Below, in pieces: positions 34,427 to 46,076 of a DNA stretch of 64,000 nucleotides. A program made the translations under genes and the position numbers. Location: positions 15,868,789 to 15,932,788 of the forward strand of contig NC_034012.1 of assembly GCF_000346465.2 (NCBI RefSeq), read 5' to 3'. Numbering within the stretch: the stretch's first letter is position 1; every line of letters starts with the position of its first letter. The notes under the pieces are model-generated. The model saw nothing but the letters and a program-made list of their open reading frames with translations, did not search any database and was not told where the DNA came from. Origin of the DNA: Prunus persica. Taxonomy: Eukaryota > Streptophyta > Magnoliopsida > Rosales > Rosaceae.

Positions 34427-34974
34427 TGTTAATTGAACAAACCAACGTGGTTAGAGTTAAAGATACCGTCGTAGTACTATACAAGAAATAAGTCGATAAA
34501 TTTATCTTTGCCGTCGTTGTACATTTATTTAATACAGCGGTATTTTGTAATATACCGTCGTGGATTTATTTGAAATTATACGGCGTCGTATACGAAAACT
34601 TGGTCGTGTTAATTATGGAGTAAAAACGGCAGCTGTTTTTTTACACCGTCGTTTGTACTTTCTACGTCGTTCTATTCATACCTTCTGCCGTTGTTTGTGG
34701 GCTCAAAGTTTACTCTGAGGAAAACCTTTTTCAATAAGACGTTGCTTTTTTAATTAGGTGTGTCGTTTTTTAAAAACAACCATTGGAATCTCCATTTTTT
34801 AGGTGTTTAAGTTATTCTTACACGGCAGTTTTATAAAACCGTCGTCTTTTCAAACACAACGACAGTTTTCCCTTAAACCGTCGTTTTTTTCTATCGTCTT
34901 TTTCACTTTTTATAGTAGTGATTACTAACTTCGAAGAAGAAATTACGGCACTAAAACATGTTAATGTTACATTA

Positions 34975-35240
34975 TTTTCATTATCTCATTGAACGTTTCC
35001 ACAACGTTGTTTGCCATGAGGTATGGGCCCTACAAGTTGATTTTCCTCAACGTTGAATTTTCAAGTGTTGTCAAATCTGTCAATTGCCCAGGAATCTCAC
35101 CAACAAGCATGTTTGAAGAGAGATCTAACCATTCAAGATTGCTAAAATTGCCAAATGAGGGTGGAATTGGACTTGTAAGATCATTATGAGACAAATGAAG
35201 TCCCTTCAAAGACGTTTTAGGAAGGTCCAGAGAAAGTTGT
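34975..35240 (-). pseudogene. LRR receptor-like protein remnant
   Basis: On the minus strand, words of plant extracellular leucine-rich repeats are read: LSHNDLTSPIPPSFGNFSNL, then EWLDLSSNMLVGEIPGQL, DLTTLE, then a stop. Beyond the stop GPYLMANNVVETFN fits the usual C-terminal region of receptor-like proteins (GPIP...F.TF.N). It is only about 85 residues, with no membrane segment and no start. It sits 55 bp outside the CACTA right end, so a larger gene was broken or only this piece was ever copied. Confidence 0.8.
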
Positions 35241-36820
35241 TATACTTCTTTTTGGGTTCGAGTATTTATTAACCTTAGTTGTATAATTAGGAGTTCATTA
35301 TTAAAGAAATATATACAACAATTAATTTGTATAAGTGCAATGTAATTTGAATATGGAAAAGAGTTGGCAAAGCCTACAGCATAACAGGAGAAAGGGAAAA
35401 CATGAGTCTCAATATGGTGACCTCAAAGTAATCTTCATTTTAACTATAGAAAATTCTCTTGATAAATTCAATTGTAAGAAGATAAATGTTTTAGGCTTAA
35501 ATGCTAAAATAGTCCTTGCGTTTTATCATGTTGGCCAATTTAGTCCCTGTGTTTTTAATTTGGCCAATTGGTCTATATGTTTAGCATTGTTAGTTAATGT
35601 AGTCCATTACCGTTAAAATTGCCATTAAATAACATGATAATCATTTCTCCTTCTTTTGAAAATCTATAAATAAAAAAAACTAAAATTAATTTATAAAAAT
35701 TGAATTAATTCAAAAACATTTTGCAACTTAATTGAAAATCTTTCCCGACTACCTAATCAAGATGGTATTGTTCCGTTGACTAAATATGACCCACCAAAAC
35801 CAACAAAAGAGTAACTTTAAGCAAATTTATTGAAAATGCAGAGATGTTTGCTCAAGATAAATTCAAGCAAATGAAATGGAACATATTAATAAAGTATTGA
35901 CGGAGTCGTCAAACTGGTCCAGAGAAGTTGCAAGAAGAGAATTGCTTATCGGACCACTACAATTATTCTATAAACTCAATTTTAAACTTAAATGACCAGT
36001 ACGATTGATGTATAGGTATATGTCTAGGAAATAAAAATTGTGGGGACCTATATTGGACAAACCCTATATTTACCTATATTGGACAAACCTAAATTTTATT
36101 AAGAAACCATAAAAAGGCACAACAATACAACAAAAAGTAAAATTCAACCAAACTCAGCAACAAGGATATAATTCTTATAAGTGAAAAATGTTGGGAATAC
36201 TGACTTATATCATGATTTGATTTTTCTTTGGCCTACAAATCAATTCTTTCTGTGAAAAATTCTTTTGACTTTGCCACTCAAATTGTACAAATATGGTTGT
36301 GTGGCAATGTGACATGTGGGATGGGCTGCCAATTTTGAAACTTATTAGCTTCTTTGAAAAGCTGGTGCAGCATTTATGCATGCGGGGAACACTCAGCGGA
36401 TTGATCCATCAGAGAAGAGAAAATAATGGTGTTCGAACAGACTTGGGCAATTGATCCGGCAACAAGTCTTTCAATCATTTGCCAAGTTGGTCCCTTCAGC
36501 CTCGTTTGTTATGGAAGATTGTCTTGGCATGAACTATTCTCAAAAATTGTCTTGGCTTGAATTGGCTTAAGTTGAATAACACTTAACCGATGTTTGGTGA
36601 CGCTTGGATTGGGACTAAATTTTCTGTTCTTATGTACAAATGTGGATTAAAAATATTCCAAAGGTTTATTTAAAGGTTTATTTTTTAGGTTTATATGGGT
36701 TTTAAATTTGAGGGCATTTGTTTCTATTTAAGTGAGTTTTTTGCTATATTTGAAATATTTTACAAAAACTGAAATTTTTGAAACTAAGAATCAAGTTTTG
36801 GCTATTTTTGATCAATTCTC
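35241..36820. other. Unassigned AT-rich DNA
   Basis: No gene is supported. A common plant repeat signature (AATAGTCC / TTTAGTCCC / TGGCCAATT words) is at 35490-35640. A short direct repeat ACCTATATTGGACAAACC occurs at 36047 and 36073. The rest shows nothing I recognise. Confidence 0.4.
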
Positions 36821-37590
36821 CTCAATTTACTTAGATGACACTTGCATATGATGGGTATACTCTTTCATTTATCAAAATACCATTATGCAAATTAAATTCA
36901 TAATCAAAATTGCTGCATAAAGAGGATTGAATTGCAGGGATAATTCGGTGGGAGGAAATCAAAAAAATACATTCAAGAACCAAGGTTAATACACCTCACA
37001 CATAACACTTTAAACTATAAATGTGGGTAATTTTGGAATGCGAAAAATATAATAAATCAGATTTTGAGTTATATTAGGTGAATGCCTAGTTGGATCCTAA
37101 TCATCGGGTATTATTTGAAAAAATTGTGTATTTTAAATAAAAAAATAAAAGGAAGGGATGTAGATGATTTTAAATGAATTTTATGGGTGTAGCCTCAATT
37201 TACTTAGATGACACTTGCATATGATGGATATACTCTTTCATTTATCAAAATACCATTGTGCAAATTAAATTCATAATCAAAACTGATGCATAAAGAGGAT
37301 TGAATTGCTGGATAATTCGGTGGGAGGAAATCAAAACAATAAATCCAGGAACCAAGGCTTAATACACCTCCCACATAACACGTTAAATTATAAATATGGG
37401 TAATTTTGGAATGCGAAAAATATAATAAATCATATGTTAAGTTATATTAGGTAAGTGCTTAGTTGAATCCTAGTCATCGGATATTATTTGAAAAAATTGC
37501 ATATTTTAAATAGAAAAATAAAGGAAGGGCTCTAGATGATTTAAATTGAATTTTATGGGTGTAACCTCAATTTAATTTAAAAATAATCCA
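36821..37590. repeat. 373-bp tandem duplication (two copies)
   Basis: Copy 1 starts CTCAATTTACTTAGATGACA at 36821 and copy 2 starts with the same words at 37194, a spacing of 373 bp. They share long identical stretches with small indels. Part of a third copy survives at 38158-38231 and 54239-54432. Copy 2 ends at the receptor-kinase fragment. Confidence 0.88.
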
Positions 37591-37592
37591 AT

Positions 37593-37962
37593 ATTCCATT
37601 TGGGAAGGTGGAGAAATTGAAGTCTAATGATGTCACACAAAGGGCTAACTGAAATAAAAGAAGAAGGAAAACCATTTCTAATTTTTTTTTTTTTTTTTTT
37701 TGGTGGGGGGGGGGGGTGGGGTAAGCTTACCGATCAAATTGTGATCTAATATAGAGCAGAGGATGTAGAGTTTAATTTTTCAATTCACTTTGATTGATCA
37801 GCAGTACTCCTTTGCTTACCGATTCAAATCACGAAAAAACTAGTTGGAGGACGACTTGATGAGACCTATTCGATGCTTACCCTTGTATGTCTTCTTCTTC
37901 TTCTTCTTCTTCTCTCTCAAATTATTTATGATATTTTTCAATTTATTATAATAGCGCACCAA
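37593..37962 (-). pseudogene. Severed copy of receptor-kinase 5' end and promoter
   Basis: This region matches 22424-22767 on the same strand: the first codons and upstream flank of the intact receptor kinase. On the minus strand from the ATG at 37674 it reads MVFLLLLFQLALCVTSLDFN, a signal peptide and mature N-terminus nearly identical to the intact gene, then ends after about 28 codons at the 373-bp repeat. The TATA-like motif (37742-37757) and about 200 bp of upstream sequence are retained. A T/G homopolymer (about 37680-37720) has expanded in the leader. Everything downstream of codon 28 is missing, so only a promoter with a truncated leader remains. It could still be transcribed. Confidence 0.85.
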
Positions 37963-38157
37963 CATTCAAGAGGGAGCTTGGTGACATGGTCTAAATTTGC
38001 TTGTGAATTTACTGCCTTTGTATGTTTTGTGTGGTACTGGTTGGCGGGAAGCTTGTACTGCTGTAAACGGTAGGCGGGCGAGTCATGTGGTGTGGGGACT
38101 TGAGAGACTAGTAAGTTTTGTCCTGGTGGATTGAAAAGGCTTGGAAGTGGTTACAAT

Positions 38158-38231
38158 AAATTCAGGAACCAATAAGGCTTAATACACATCTCACATAACA
38201 CGTTAAATTATAAATCGGGGTAATTTTGGAA
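38158..38231. repeat. Left half of third 373-bp repeat copy
   Basis: AATAAATTCAGGAACCAA through GGGTAATTTTGGAA matches the middle of the repeats at 36821-37590. It stops exactly at the TTTTGGAA target duplication. The other half resumes at 54239. Confidence 0.75.
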
Positions 38232-38522
38232 GAATTTTTCTATTTAAACCTCACACTTCTCTTTGTTCACCCCAATACTTAAATCATTAAGCTGTTAAGT
38301 TTTATGATCGTGAAAAAGACCAAAAAGGTCATCTAACTTAATATTTAAGCCTAATAATAGGGGTGGCCCTGAGGGTGTACAAGTGGTGCCACCGCACAGG
38401 GCACCTAATTTTTTAGGGGCCCCAATTTTTTTTCATGTGTATAATATATGTAGAGTGCTACTATTTTCACCCACCTCATATTTTTCCACCCACCTTATTT
38501 TAAAAAATTTAAAGACAAATTT

Positions 38523-41216
38523 TGACAGGACCCGTCCCGGAATTTCCCGGAAACCGAAGCGGACCCCGTCTTTATTCCGACATCATCCCGATGCCGGGCC
38601 CACTTACTAAGAAATCGAGATTTTCTACCAAAATTTTGGCAGAGTCTCCCCTGTAATTTAAGCAATCCCAACAAAAAAAAATTACTCAACCTGCAACATA
38701 CATAAAAATAAAAATAATCCCAACCAGCAGCATGCTTTCAAAAATCTACAAGTCAAACTAGAGTGGCCTCCGGCCTCACAAAAAAAAAATCTACCATGGG
38801 CAATACAGAGCATCTACTAAATTTAGATTACAAGAACAGTTGAGTAGAAGAAATTACTTAGTTCCTAACTAGAAAGATGCACAGTTTGAGCTTCGTACAC
38901 CACTTGCACGCTTCTAGGAGCGACTACTGGCTGGGGGGCGCAAAACAGAAAACATGTGAGTGGACAAAAACAGATTTGCAGTTAAAAACAATATAGTAAC
39001 CCCACCATGTAAAAATAATGCTCAAGTCATGCAGGTTCACAATTCAATAATTAATTACTCAAAACATGAATCATTAAAACTCTTCTAAAAACACCAGTTG
39101 TCTCCTTTTAAAAAAAAATAATCCCATTCTCTCACTCTTACACTCCTGTCAACTACTAAACAAACTCTAACTCCTTACACACTCAAATATACGTATACAT
39201 ATAAATATACATATATATGTATAAATATAACTATCAAAAGTTATACGATATACTCATCACACCACCTAGGTACCGGGGAACCAATCCAACTAGGGGATCG
39301 TTTCACTAGTCCGCAGGATTTCCAGGTGCTATCCTGCGTCTAGGGATGAGCGATCCAACTGGGGGACGAAACTCCAAAGCTCCCACACCGGAACATCCAA
39401 CGCCATGTGTAGCTCCCAAACCATGTCCTACGCGCGCAGACTGGATCATCACACATCGGAACATCCAACACCATGGTGATGACCCTAAACTCTATACAAA
39501 GTCTTTCCATACGCCGGAACATCCAACGCCGCATATGAAAAGTGTCTCACATGCCGGAACATCCAACGTCGCGAGTGAGACTAGTAACTGGGGAAGGTAC
39601 TTACGTAGTATAATCACACAACTTCTCTCAAAATCAAATTCTTCCACAACACCCTCCAACAACCCAAGTATCTCGTCTATAGAGAATATATAAATATGCT
39701 TCCCCACAATCCATATAAAATGCACTCTCCAAAACCCAAAATGCCAAAACTCACAATATATTGCCAAGTGCTATACAACCATCATAATCAACTCATGAAT
39801 AATATATATATATTCCATAAGCCATTTAAAACATTATGCAAAAATCTTTCATCAATTAAAACCATGCATATGATTGAAAACAAAGTCCACTCACAAGTAT
39901 TCCCTCGCGGCCTGACCACGTGAGGGTCCTGCTTGCTGAGTATGTGCCATCGAAACACCTATTTCGAGATACGAACCGTTACTTAATATAAAATTACGTC
40001 AAAGCGGAAATCACAAATTAAGTGCTTAAATTCCCAAATTGCCCATACGTGCATGTTGAAGAAAGTATCCTAAGGTCCGGTTACAGGTTTAGGAATCGTT
40101 CACGATTTTACGGTTATCGCTAACCCGCAAACTTTGCATTATTGAATCAGAACATCCGGGGCTCCGATTCATAATTCGTGAAGTCCCATACGGTCCTAGG
40201 AATACCTAGAACAACATATTTTAATTCGGGAAAGATCTAACGGTCGAAACCTATCGAACTCAGATAATGCACAATATGCGAATATCCGTTCGATAGTCAA
40301 ACGACATCCGAATTGAGATCCGCGAATTCCTATGCGCTTGTGACAACCTAAAGATCTCATCGGGTTAATTTACAGCTTCACAGCCTCGCCCACGCGCCGC
40401 CACACGCGCCGGCAGTGCGTGGGTGTGTAGAGTAATTCCGGAAACGGAAAAACTCCACACCCGAGCTCACCCTTCCTACCCTAGCTCCTACTCGAGGTCA
40501 GGATCACTTCATTCAACTATGGGAAGGTCCAATTCGGCCGGCAACTGGCCGGAATTTCATTTTGAAATCCGGCCAAAACCTAGATTTTCTAATCGATTTC
40601 CTAGACAACGAATCGGTCCAAACCTATACAACAGTCAGCTAGGACTCGAAAAATGGATGAGAAACCATACCTTACTCACCGGGTTTGGGCGGCGGAGGCG
40701 GCGGCGTGACAGCGAGAAAGCTCCGGTTCAAAACAGTCGAGCTCGCGGCCGGAGTTCGTGGTTTTCGACGGGGAAAATGGGCAGGTCTTGATCGGGACGT
40801 CGAGGTTAGTCGATCGGGACCGGTCTCGTGTCCTGCCGTGGCCGGAGCTGAGAGAACCGAAGAGAGAGAGAGTCGGTGTCGGGGAGAGAGAGAGACTGAG
40901 GAGAGAGAGAGTGTCGAGCGCATGCGAGGAGAGAGAGAGCTGAGGTGAAAAATCTGATTTTTACCACATTTTTTTGAAATATTTACAGTTTTGCCACTGA
41001 TAGTGTTTTGCCCGTAACTTTTTCGTTACAACTCCGATTCAAGCCTACCGCATGTCTACGAATTCATCTCAGAACCGCCTACTCAGAAATACCATTCACG
41101 GTCCCAAAATCTTTTTGATGAAGAAAGTGACGAATTTACCCCTACCCCAAGGGTAAATTCGTAATTTATTCTAAATAGGTTAAAATAGACATTTAATTTG
41201 GAGTCGGGGTGTTACA
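38523..41216 (-). repeat. 3' LTR of the Del/Tekay-type element
   Basis: 2694 bp with TG...CA ends, the downstream LTR of this leftward-transcribed element. It contains a hairpin array at about 39380-39581 and a GA-rich tract at 40860-40940. The ORFs in it on either strand mirror those in the other LTR and are not supported as genes. Confidence 0.92.
39380..39581. repeat. Hairpin array with conserved loop (left LTR)
   Basis: Four units share the loop word CGGAACATCCAACGCC or a close variant. Each loop sits between inverted arms that differ from unit to unit: TCATCAC/GTGATGA (39446-39452 with 39476-39482), TTTCCATA/TATGAAAA (near 39514 and 39534) and GTCTCAC/GTGAGAC (39544-39550 with 39575-39581). 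A weaker ACAC/GTGT unit comes first. Confidence 0.75.
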
Positions 41217-41230
41217 ATCTACCCCCCTTA
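41217..41230 (-). promoter_or_regulatory. Polypurine tract of the Del/Tekay-type element
   Basis: On the minus strand TAAGGGGGGTAGAT lies immediately upstream of the 3' LTR (TGTAACACC). This is the position and composition of the plus-strand primer used by Gypsy reverse transcriptase. Confidence 0.75.
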
Positions 41231-41262
41231 TAAAAATTTCGTCCCCGAAATTCATGTACCTG

Positions 41263-44200
41263 TTAATGGAAAAGATAAGGGTACTTGACCCTCATTTGCG
41301 CCTCAGGCTCCCATGTAGCTTCTTCCACGGTTTGGCTTCTCCACAGAACCTTCACTACTGGAGTGGATCTGGAGCGCAACATTTGTTCTTTCCTATTTAG
41401 AATTTGCACAGGTTGCTCCTCATATGACAAATCTTCTTCTAACTCCACAGGTTGATATTCTAAAATATGAGAAGGGTCTGGCATATATTTCCGAAGCATA
41501 GATACATGAAATACATTATGCACTCGAGACCGTTCTGTTGGTAATGCAAGTCTATAAGCAACCAGTCCGATGCGTTCAGTAATCTCATAGGGTCCAATAT
41601 AACGAGGGCTCAGCTTCCCACGTTTCCCAAATCTCATTACACCCTTCCAAAAAGATAACTTCAAAAACACCCAATCCCCAACTGCAAATTCAAGATCTTT
41701 GGACCTATTATCTGCATAACTCTTCTGTCGGTCTTGTGCGATCTTCAGCTTCTCTTTAATCATCTTCACTTTTTCGGTTGTTGCTCGGATACTTTCCACT
41801 TTTTCTAATTTCTTACCTCCCACTTCGTTCCAACAAATAGGAGTCCTACACTGTCTCCCGTATAACGCCTCATAAGGAGCCATCTGTATACTCGCATGAT
41901 AACTGTTATTGTACGCAAATTCCACTAAGGCAAGGTGAGTATCCCATGAATCTTTCATCTGCAGCACACACGACCTCAACATATCCTCCAAAGTCTGGAT
42001 AGTTCTTTCTGATTGTCCATCAGTCTGTGGGTGAAAAGCTGTGCTGAACTGCAACCTAGTACCCATAGCTTCCTGCAAACACTTCCAGAATCAAGAAGTG
42101 AATTGGGCATCCCTGTCCGATACAATGGACACAGGTGCTCTATGTAACCTCACAATCTCGTCCACAAAAAGTTTTGCCAACTCCGTCAGAGAATAAGTTT
42201 CCTTGATAGGTAGAAAATGGGCTGACTTGGTGAGTCTATCCACTATCACCCAAATTCCATCATGTCCCTTGGGAGTACGTGGAAGTTTGAAAAAAAAAAT
42301 CCATGGTGATGCGTTCCCACTTCCATTCAGGAATTGAAAGTGGTTGCATAAGCCCTGAAGGTTTTTGTCGCTCCGCTTTTACTTGTTGACAAATCAGGCA
42401 TCTACTTACATACTTGGCAATGTCTCCCTTCATATGCGGCCATGAGTAATATTCCCGTAGGGTTCGATACATCTTGGTACTTCCTGGATGCATAGTGTAA
42501 GTGGAACAGTGAGCTTCCTCCAGGATTTCTCTTTTCAGATAATCATTCTTAGGTACACAGAGACGAGTTCCTGTTACCAACGCCCCATCTTCCCTTATTG
42601 CATAATCTTTCCGTGTACCACTTTCTACTTCTCCCCTTATCCTACAAAGTGTCGGGTCTCCCAACTGGGCTACAATTATCCGCTCCACCAAAATGGGTCT
42701 CACATGCAAACTAGCAAGTATTCCACCCCTGTTGCGTCATTTCCAGCTCCACACCATCCTTCCGCAGTTCCACTAACAACGGAAGATATGCTGTTCTGAG
42801 ATGAGCTAAACTTCCAGTAGTCTTCCTACTCAATGCATCTGCTACCACATTAGCTCGGCCTGGATGATACTCAATCGTGCAGTCATAATCCTTTATCAAT
42901 TCCAACCAACGCCGTTGTCTCATATTAAGCTCCTTTTGAGTGAAAAAGTACTTGAGGCTTTTATGATCAGTGAAAATCTGACACGTCTCACCATACAAAT
43001 AATGCCGCCAAATCTTGAGAGCGAACACTACAGCGGCAAGTTCTAGATCATGAACCGGATAATTCTGCTCATGCTTCTTGAGTTGCCTCGAGGCATAAGC
43101 AATCACTCGATCATGTTGCATCAGAACACATCCTAAGCCTTGCAAAGATGCATCACTGTAGATCACAAAATTTCCTGCATTATCCGGAAGAGCCAAAACA
43201 GGTGCGGTAGTTAATCGCTTTTTTAATTCCTGAAAATTTTGTTCACATTCTTCCGTCCATTCAAATGCAACATCTTTTCTTGTCAACCATGTGAGAGGTG
43301 CTGCTATCGAAGAGAACCCTTCCACAAATCGACGATAGTAGCCTGCCAATCCCAGAAAACTCCGTATTTCTGTCACACTGGTGGGTTGTACCGAATTCAC
43401 AATAGCTTCCACTTTCTGTGGATCCACATAAATCTCTTCAGTTGAAATTACATGTCCTAGAAATACCACTCTGTCCAGCCAGAACTGACACTTACTAAAT
43501 TTAGCATAAAGCTGCTTCCTTCTCAAAGTTCTCAATACCAACCTCAGATGCTTCTTATGTCCTTCCAAAGTCTGGGAGTAAACCAAGATATCGTCTATGA
43601 ACACAATCACAAAGTGATCCAAGTATGGTCGGAACACTCTGTTCATGAGATCTATAAACGCTGCTGGAGCATTCGTCAGTCCAAACGGCATCACCAGAAA
43701 TTCATAATGTCCATACCGTGTTCTGAACGCGGTCTTAGGAATATCCTCTTCCCTGATCCTCAACTGGTGGTATCCTGATCGCAGATCGATCTTAGAAAAA
43801 TACTTAGCACCCTTCAACTGATCAAATAAATCATCAATCCAAGGCAACGGATACCGATTACGTATCGCCACCTTATTCAACTGCCGGTAATCAATACATA
43901 ACCTCATGGTTCCATCTTTCTTCCTCACAAACAACACAGGTGCACCCCACGGTGAAACACTGGGTCTGATGAACCCAAGATCCATTAACTCCTGTAATTG
44001 AATCTTCAACTCCCGGAGTTCAGCTGGCGCCATCCTATAGGGGGTTTGATAAATAGGGTTGGTGCCCGGAAGAAGTTCAATAGTGAACTCGATTTCCCTT
44101 TCAGGGGGTAAACCAGGGAGATCATCTGGAAAGATATCAGGGAAATCACAAACAACAGGAATATCTTTCAGATTTAGGGTGATCTCTCGAGTATCAATAA

Positions 44201-44654
44201 TATGTGCCAAATACCCTTCACATCCCTTCTTGAGCAACTTCTTGGCTGTGATAGCAGAAATAAGACAAGTAGGGAGAACTCTACGTTCCCCACGGAAGGT
44301 AACTTTAGGTTGCCCTGGACTCCTAAGCGTTACTTCCTTCCGGTAGCAATCCACCGATGCATGATGCTTCTCCAGCCAATCCATCCCCAATATAATATCC
44401 AAATCCACCAAATCTAAAGGAATTAAATTCGCTTCCAACCATGCATCATCTACTTGGACAAAACAGTTTCTGAATACCCGATCTGCATACAAGACTTCCC
44501 CCGTAGGTAGGGAAATACTAAAACTTCCTATCATAGGTGTGGGTCTAATACTGATATACGGTATGAAATTGTGTGCTACAAAGGAGTGTGTGGCCCCCGG
44601 GTCAATTAAAACACGTGCAAGATAACCAAAAATCAGAATCATACCAGTAATCAC
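41263..44654 (-). pseudogene. pol: Del/Tekay-type pol (protease, RT, RNase H, integrase, chromodomain), broken
   Basis: Segment 44654-42711 has the protease ([16 protein letters not shown]), RT ([52 protein letters not shown] with the Asp-Asp active site) and RNase H ([45 protein letters not shown]). A frameshift near 42720 leads into 42709-42260, the integrase zinc domain ([22 protein letters not shown]) and [11 protein letters not shown] poly-A run at 42290-42299 breaks the frame. Then [15 protein letters not shown] and [10 protein letters not shown] reach a TGA near 42091. 42078-41263 has FHPQTDGQSERTIQTLEDML and the chromodomain-like end (VKVLWRSQTVEEATWEPEAQ). The RT is uninterrupted; integrase is cut in three. 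The chromodomain-like tail, in the family, guides insertion to particular chromatin. Confidence 0.93.
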
Positions 44655-44889
44655 GTCCGGGGTAGCATATGCTTCCTACTGAGACATCGAGAACACACGG
44701 GCCTGAGTAGTGGAGCGCCCAGGTTGACCCCTTGATTGCCTACCACCTCTGCCTCTAGAAGATGACGATGCCCTACTACTGGATGACCCTGCTACAGAGG
44801 AAGAAACACCACCTTGATTCTGATTCTGACCCATAATACCTTGCCCCTGCTGGGCCCCAGTTCCCTGATTTATTGCATCATTCTAGAGT

Positions 44890-46002
44890 ATAATTGGGCA
44901 ACTTCTCTTAGTATGCCCCACTTGCCCACAAAAGTAGCATGTCAGGCTACTACTCTGGCTCGGTCCACCTCCCTGAGTGTAGCTGGGACAATCCTTCGCA
45001 ATATGCCCAACTTGTCCACAATTAAAACATGTCAACCCAGTGTGCCTAGAAGGAGCCTGGTTGTGCTAGCTGTTGGTCCTGAATACTGAGTCCAAGCCGG
45101 ACGAGAACCGGATCTCCCACTACTAGAACTAGATCCCCGTCCTCCTGACCATCCCCCACTAACAGAACTGGAACTAGATCCTCCCCTCTTTGATGGACCC
45201 TGACTGGGCCCACCAATTCCTGATGTATCCCTACGACGCCTACCTACATTTCCACCAAGTTTCCTTGACACCCTCTCAGCTGCCTGAGCCAAAGCCCTCA
45301 TATTTGGATAAATGTTAGCGGTAACCACTGCCTGAATTTCCCACCATAAACCTTCCTCAAAACGTCTACATCTGTCCTCCTCTGTGGCAACCAACTCTGG
45401 AGCAAATCTGGACAACTCATTAAACTTGTATTCATACTCCATTACTGATATAGACCCCTGTTTCAGGTAGAGAAACTCTGACTTCTTTGCATGTCTATAA
45501 GAAGGTGGGTAAAACTGATCTGAAAAGACTCGCTGAAATTATTCCCAGTTTATAGCAGCCGGATTTTCATAACCCCTTTTTATTGCTTTCCACCAATGAT
45601 ATGCATTGCCCTTGAGTAGAAAGGTAGCCAAGTGGACTCTACCTCAGCTGGGCATTCCAGAACCTCAAAAATTCTTTCCACATCCGTAATCCATGATTCT
45701 GCTTCTGCTGGGTCTGTACTACCCACGAATTCTTTAGCTCCAAGTTCCTTAACTCTCTTAATTTCTGAACTTTCCGTACCACGCCTTCCCTGTAAGGCTG
45801 TAGCCATTGTGCGAGTAAACTGGCTGAGCACATGCCTCATATCCAAAGCATTATCTCCAGCAGGTGGAGATGGTGGAGGCGAAGGAAGTGGTGGTGAAGG
45901 AGGGGGTGATGAAGATGGAGGTGGAGGATTCGGCCCCCATCTCTGCCTGCGACCTCTTGTCCTAGCTCTGCGAGCTGACATGATTCTACACAAAGAAATC
46001 AT
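44890..46002 (-). pseudogene. gag: Del/Tekay-type gag with two zinc knuckles, broken
   Basis: From the ATG at 46002 the frame has a Pro/Ser-rich start, then LGAKEFVGSTDPAEAESWIT and DVERIFEVLECPAE, the conserved plant gag core. It breaks by frameshift near 45640, and stops occur near 45580, 45540 and 45465. Segment 45442-45032 resumes with YEYKFNELSRFAPELVATEE and RRFEEGL. The nucleocapsid follows in another frame with two CCHC knuckles, CFNCGQVGHIAKDC and CYFCGQVGHTKRSC, at about 45030-44905. A TAG near 44885 and another near 44680 separate gag from protease. Gag would package element RNA; this copy cannot make it. Confidence 0.88.
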
Positions 46003-46060
46003 GGAATCATTAGATCAACAATGCAACAAAAGTGCAATAGTCGAAGGAAAATGAACCTAA

Positions 46061-46073
46061 TGCTCTGATACCA
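46061..46073 (-). promoter_or_regulatory. Primer-binding site, tRNA-Met type
   Basis: On the minus strand TGGTATCAGAGCA lies three bases after the 5' LTR. It is complementary to the 3' end of plant initiator tRNA-Met, the usual primer for chromoviruses. It fixes the orientation of the element. Confidence 0.9.
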
Positions 46074-46076
46074 AGC

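Larger units (their letters stand above)
24107..34920 (-). mobile_element. CACTA (En/Spm) transposon, 10.8 kb
   Basis: The left end CACTACTACAAAAAAGG and the right end (inverted) CACTACTATAAAAAGTG are CACTA-type terminal repeats. They are flanked by a 3-bp duplication ATT (24104-24106 and 34921-34923), the hallmark length. Both subterminal kilobases are packed with ACGACGG / CCGTCGT / GACGTC words in both orientations, the presumed binding sites of the element's own proteins. It carries a tnp2-like transposase gene (minus, 25831-28542) and a Ulp1-like protease gene (minus, about 31100-32250), both damaged. The motif words also fill the region between the genes (28890-29060, 30380-30960, 33070-33490). 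The element is complete in outline but cannot make a working transposase. Confidence 0.92.

Noticed and set aside
40423..40948. GC-rich frames with Arg/Glu/Pro composition in the left LTR (and the equal frames at 47980-48524)
   Set aside because: They repeat in both LTRs, overlap on both strands and derive from a GA tract; LTR sequence, not genes.
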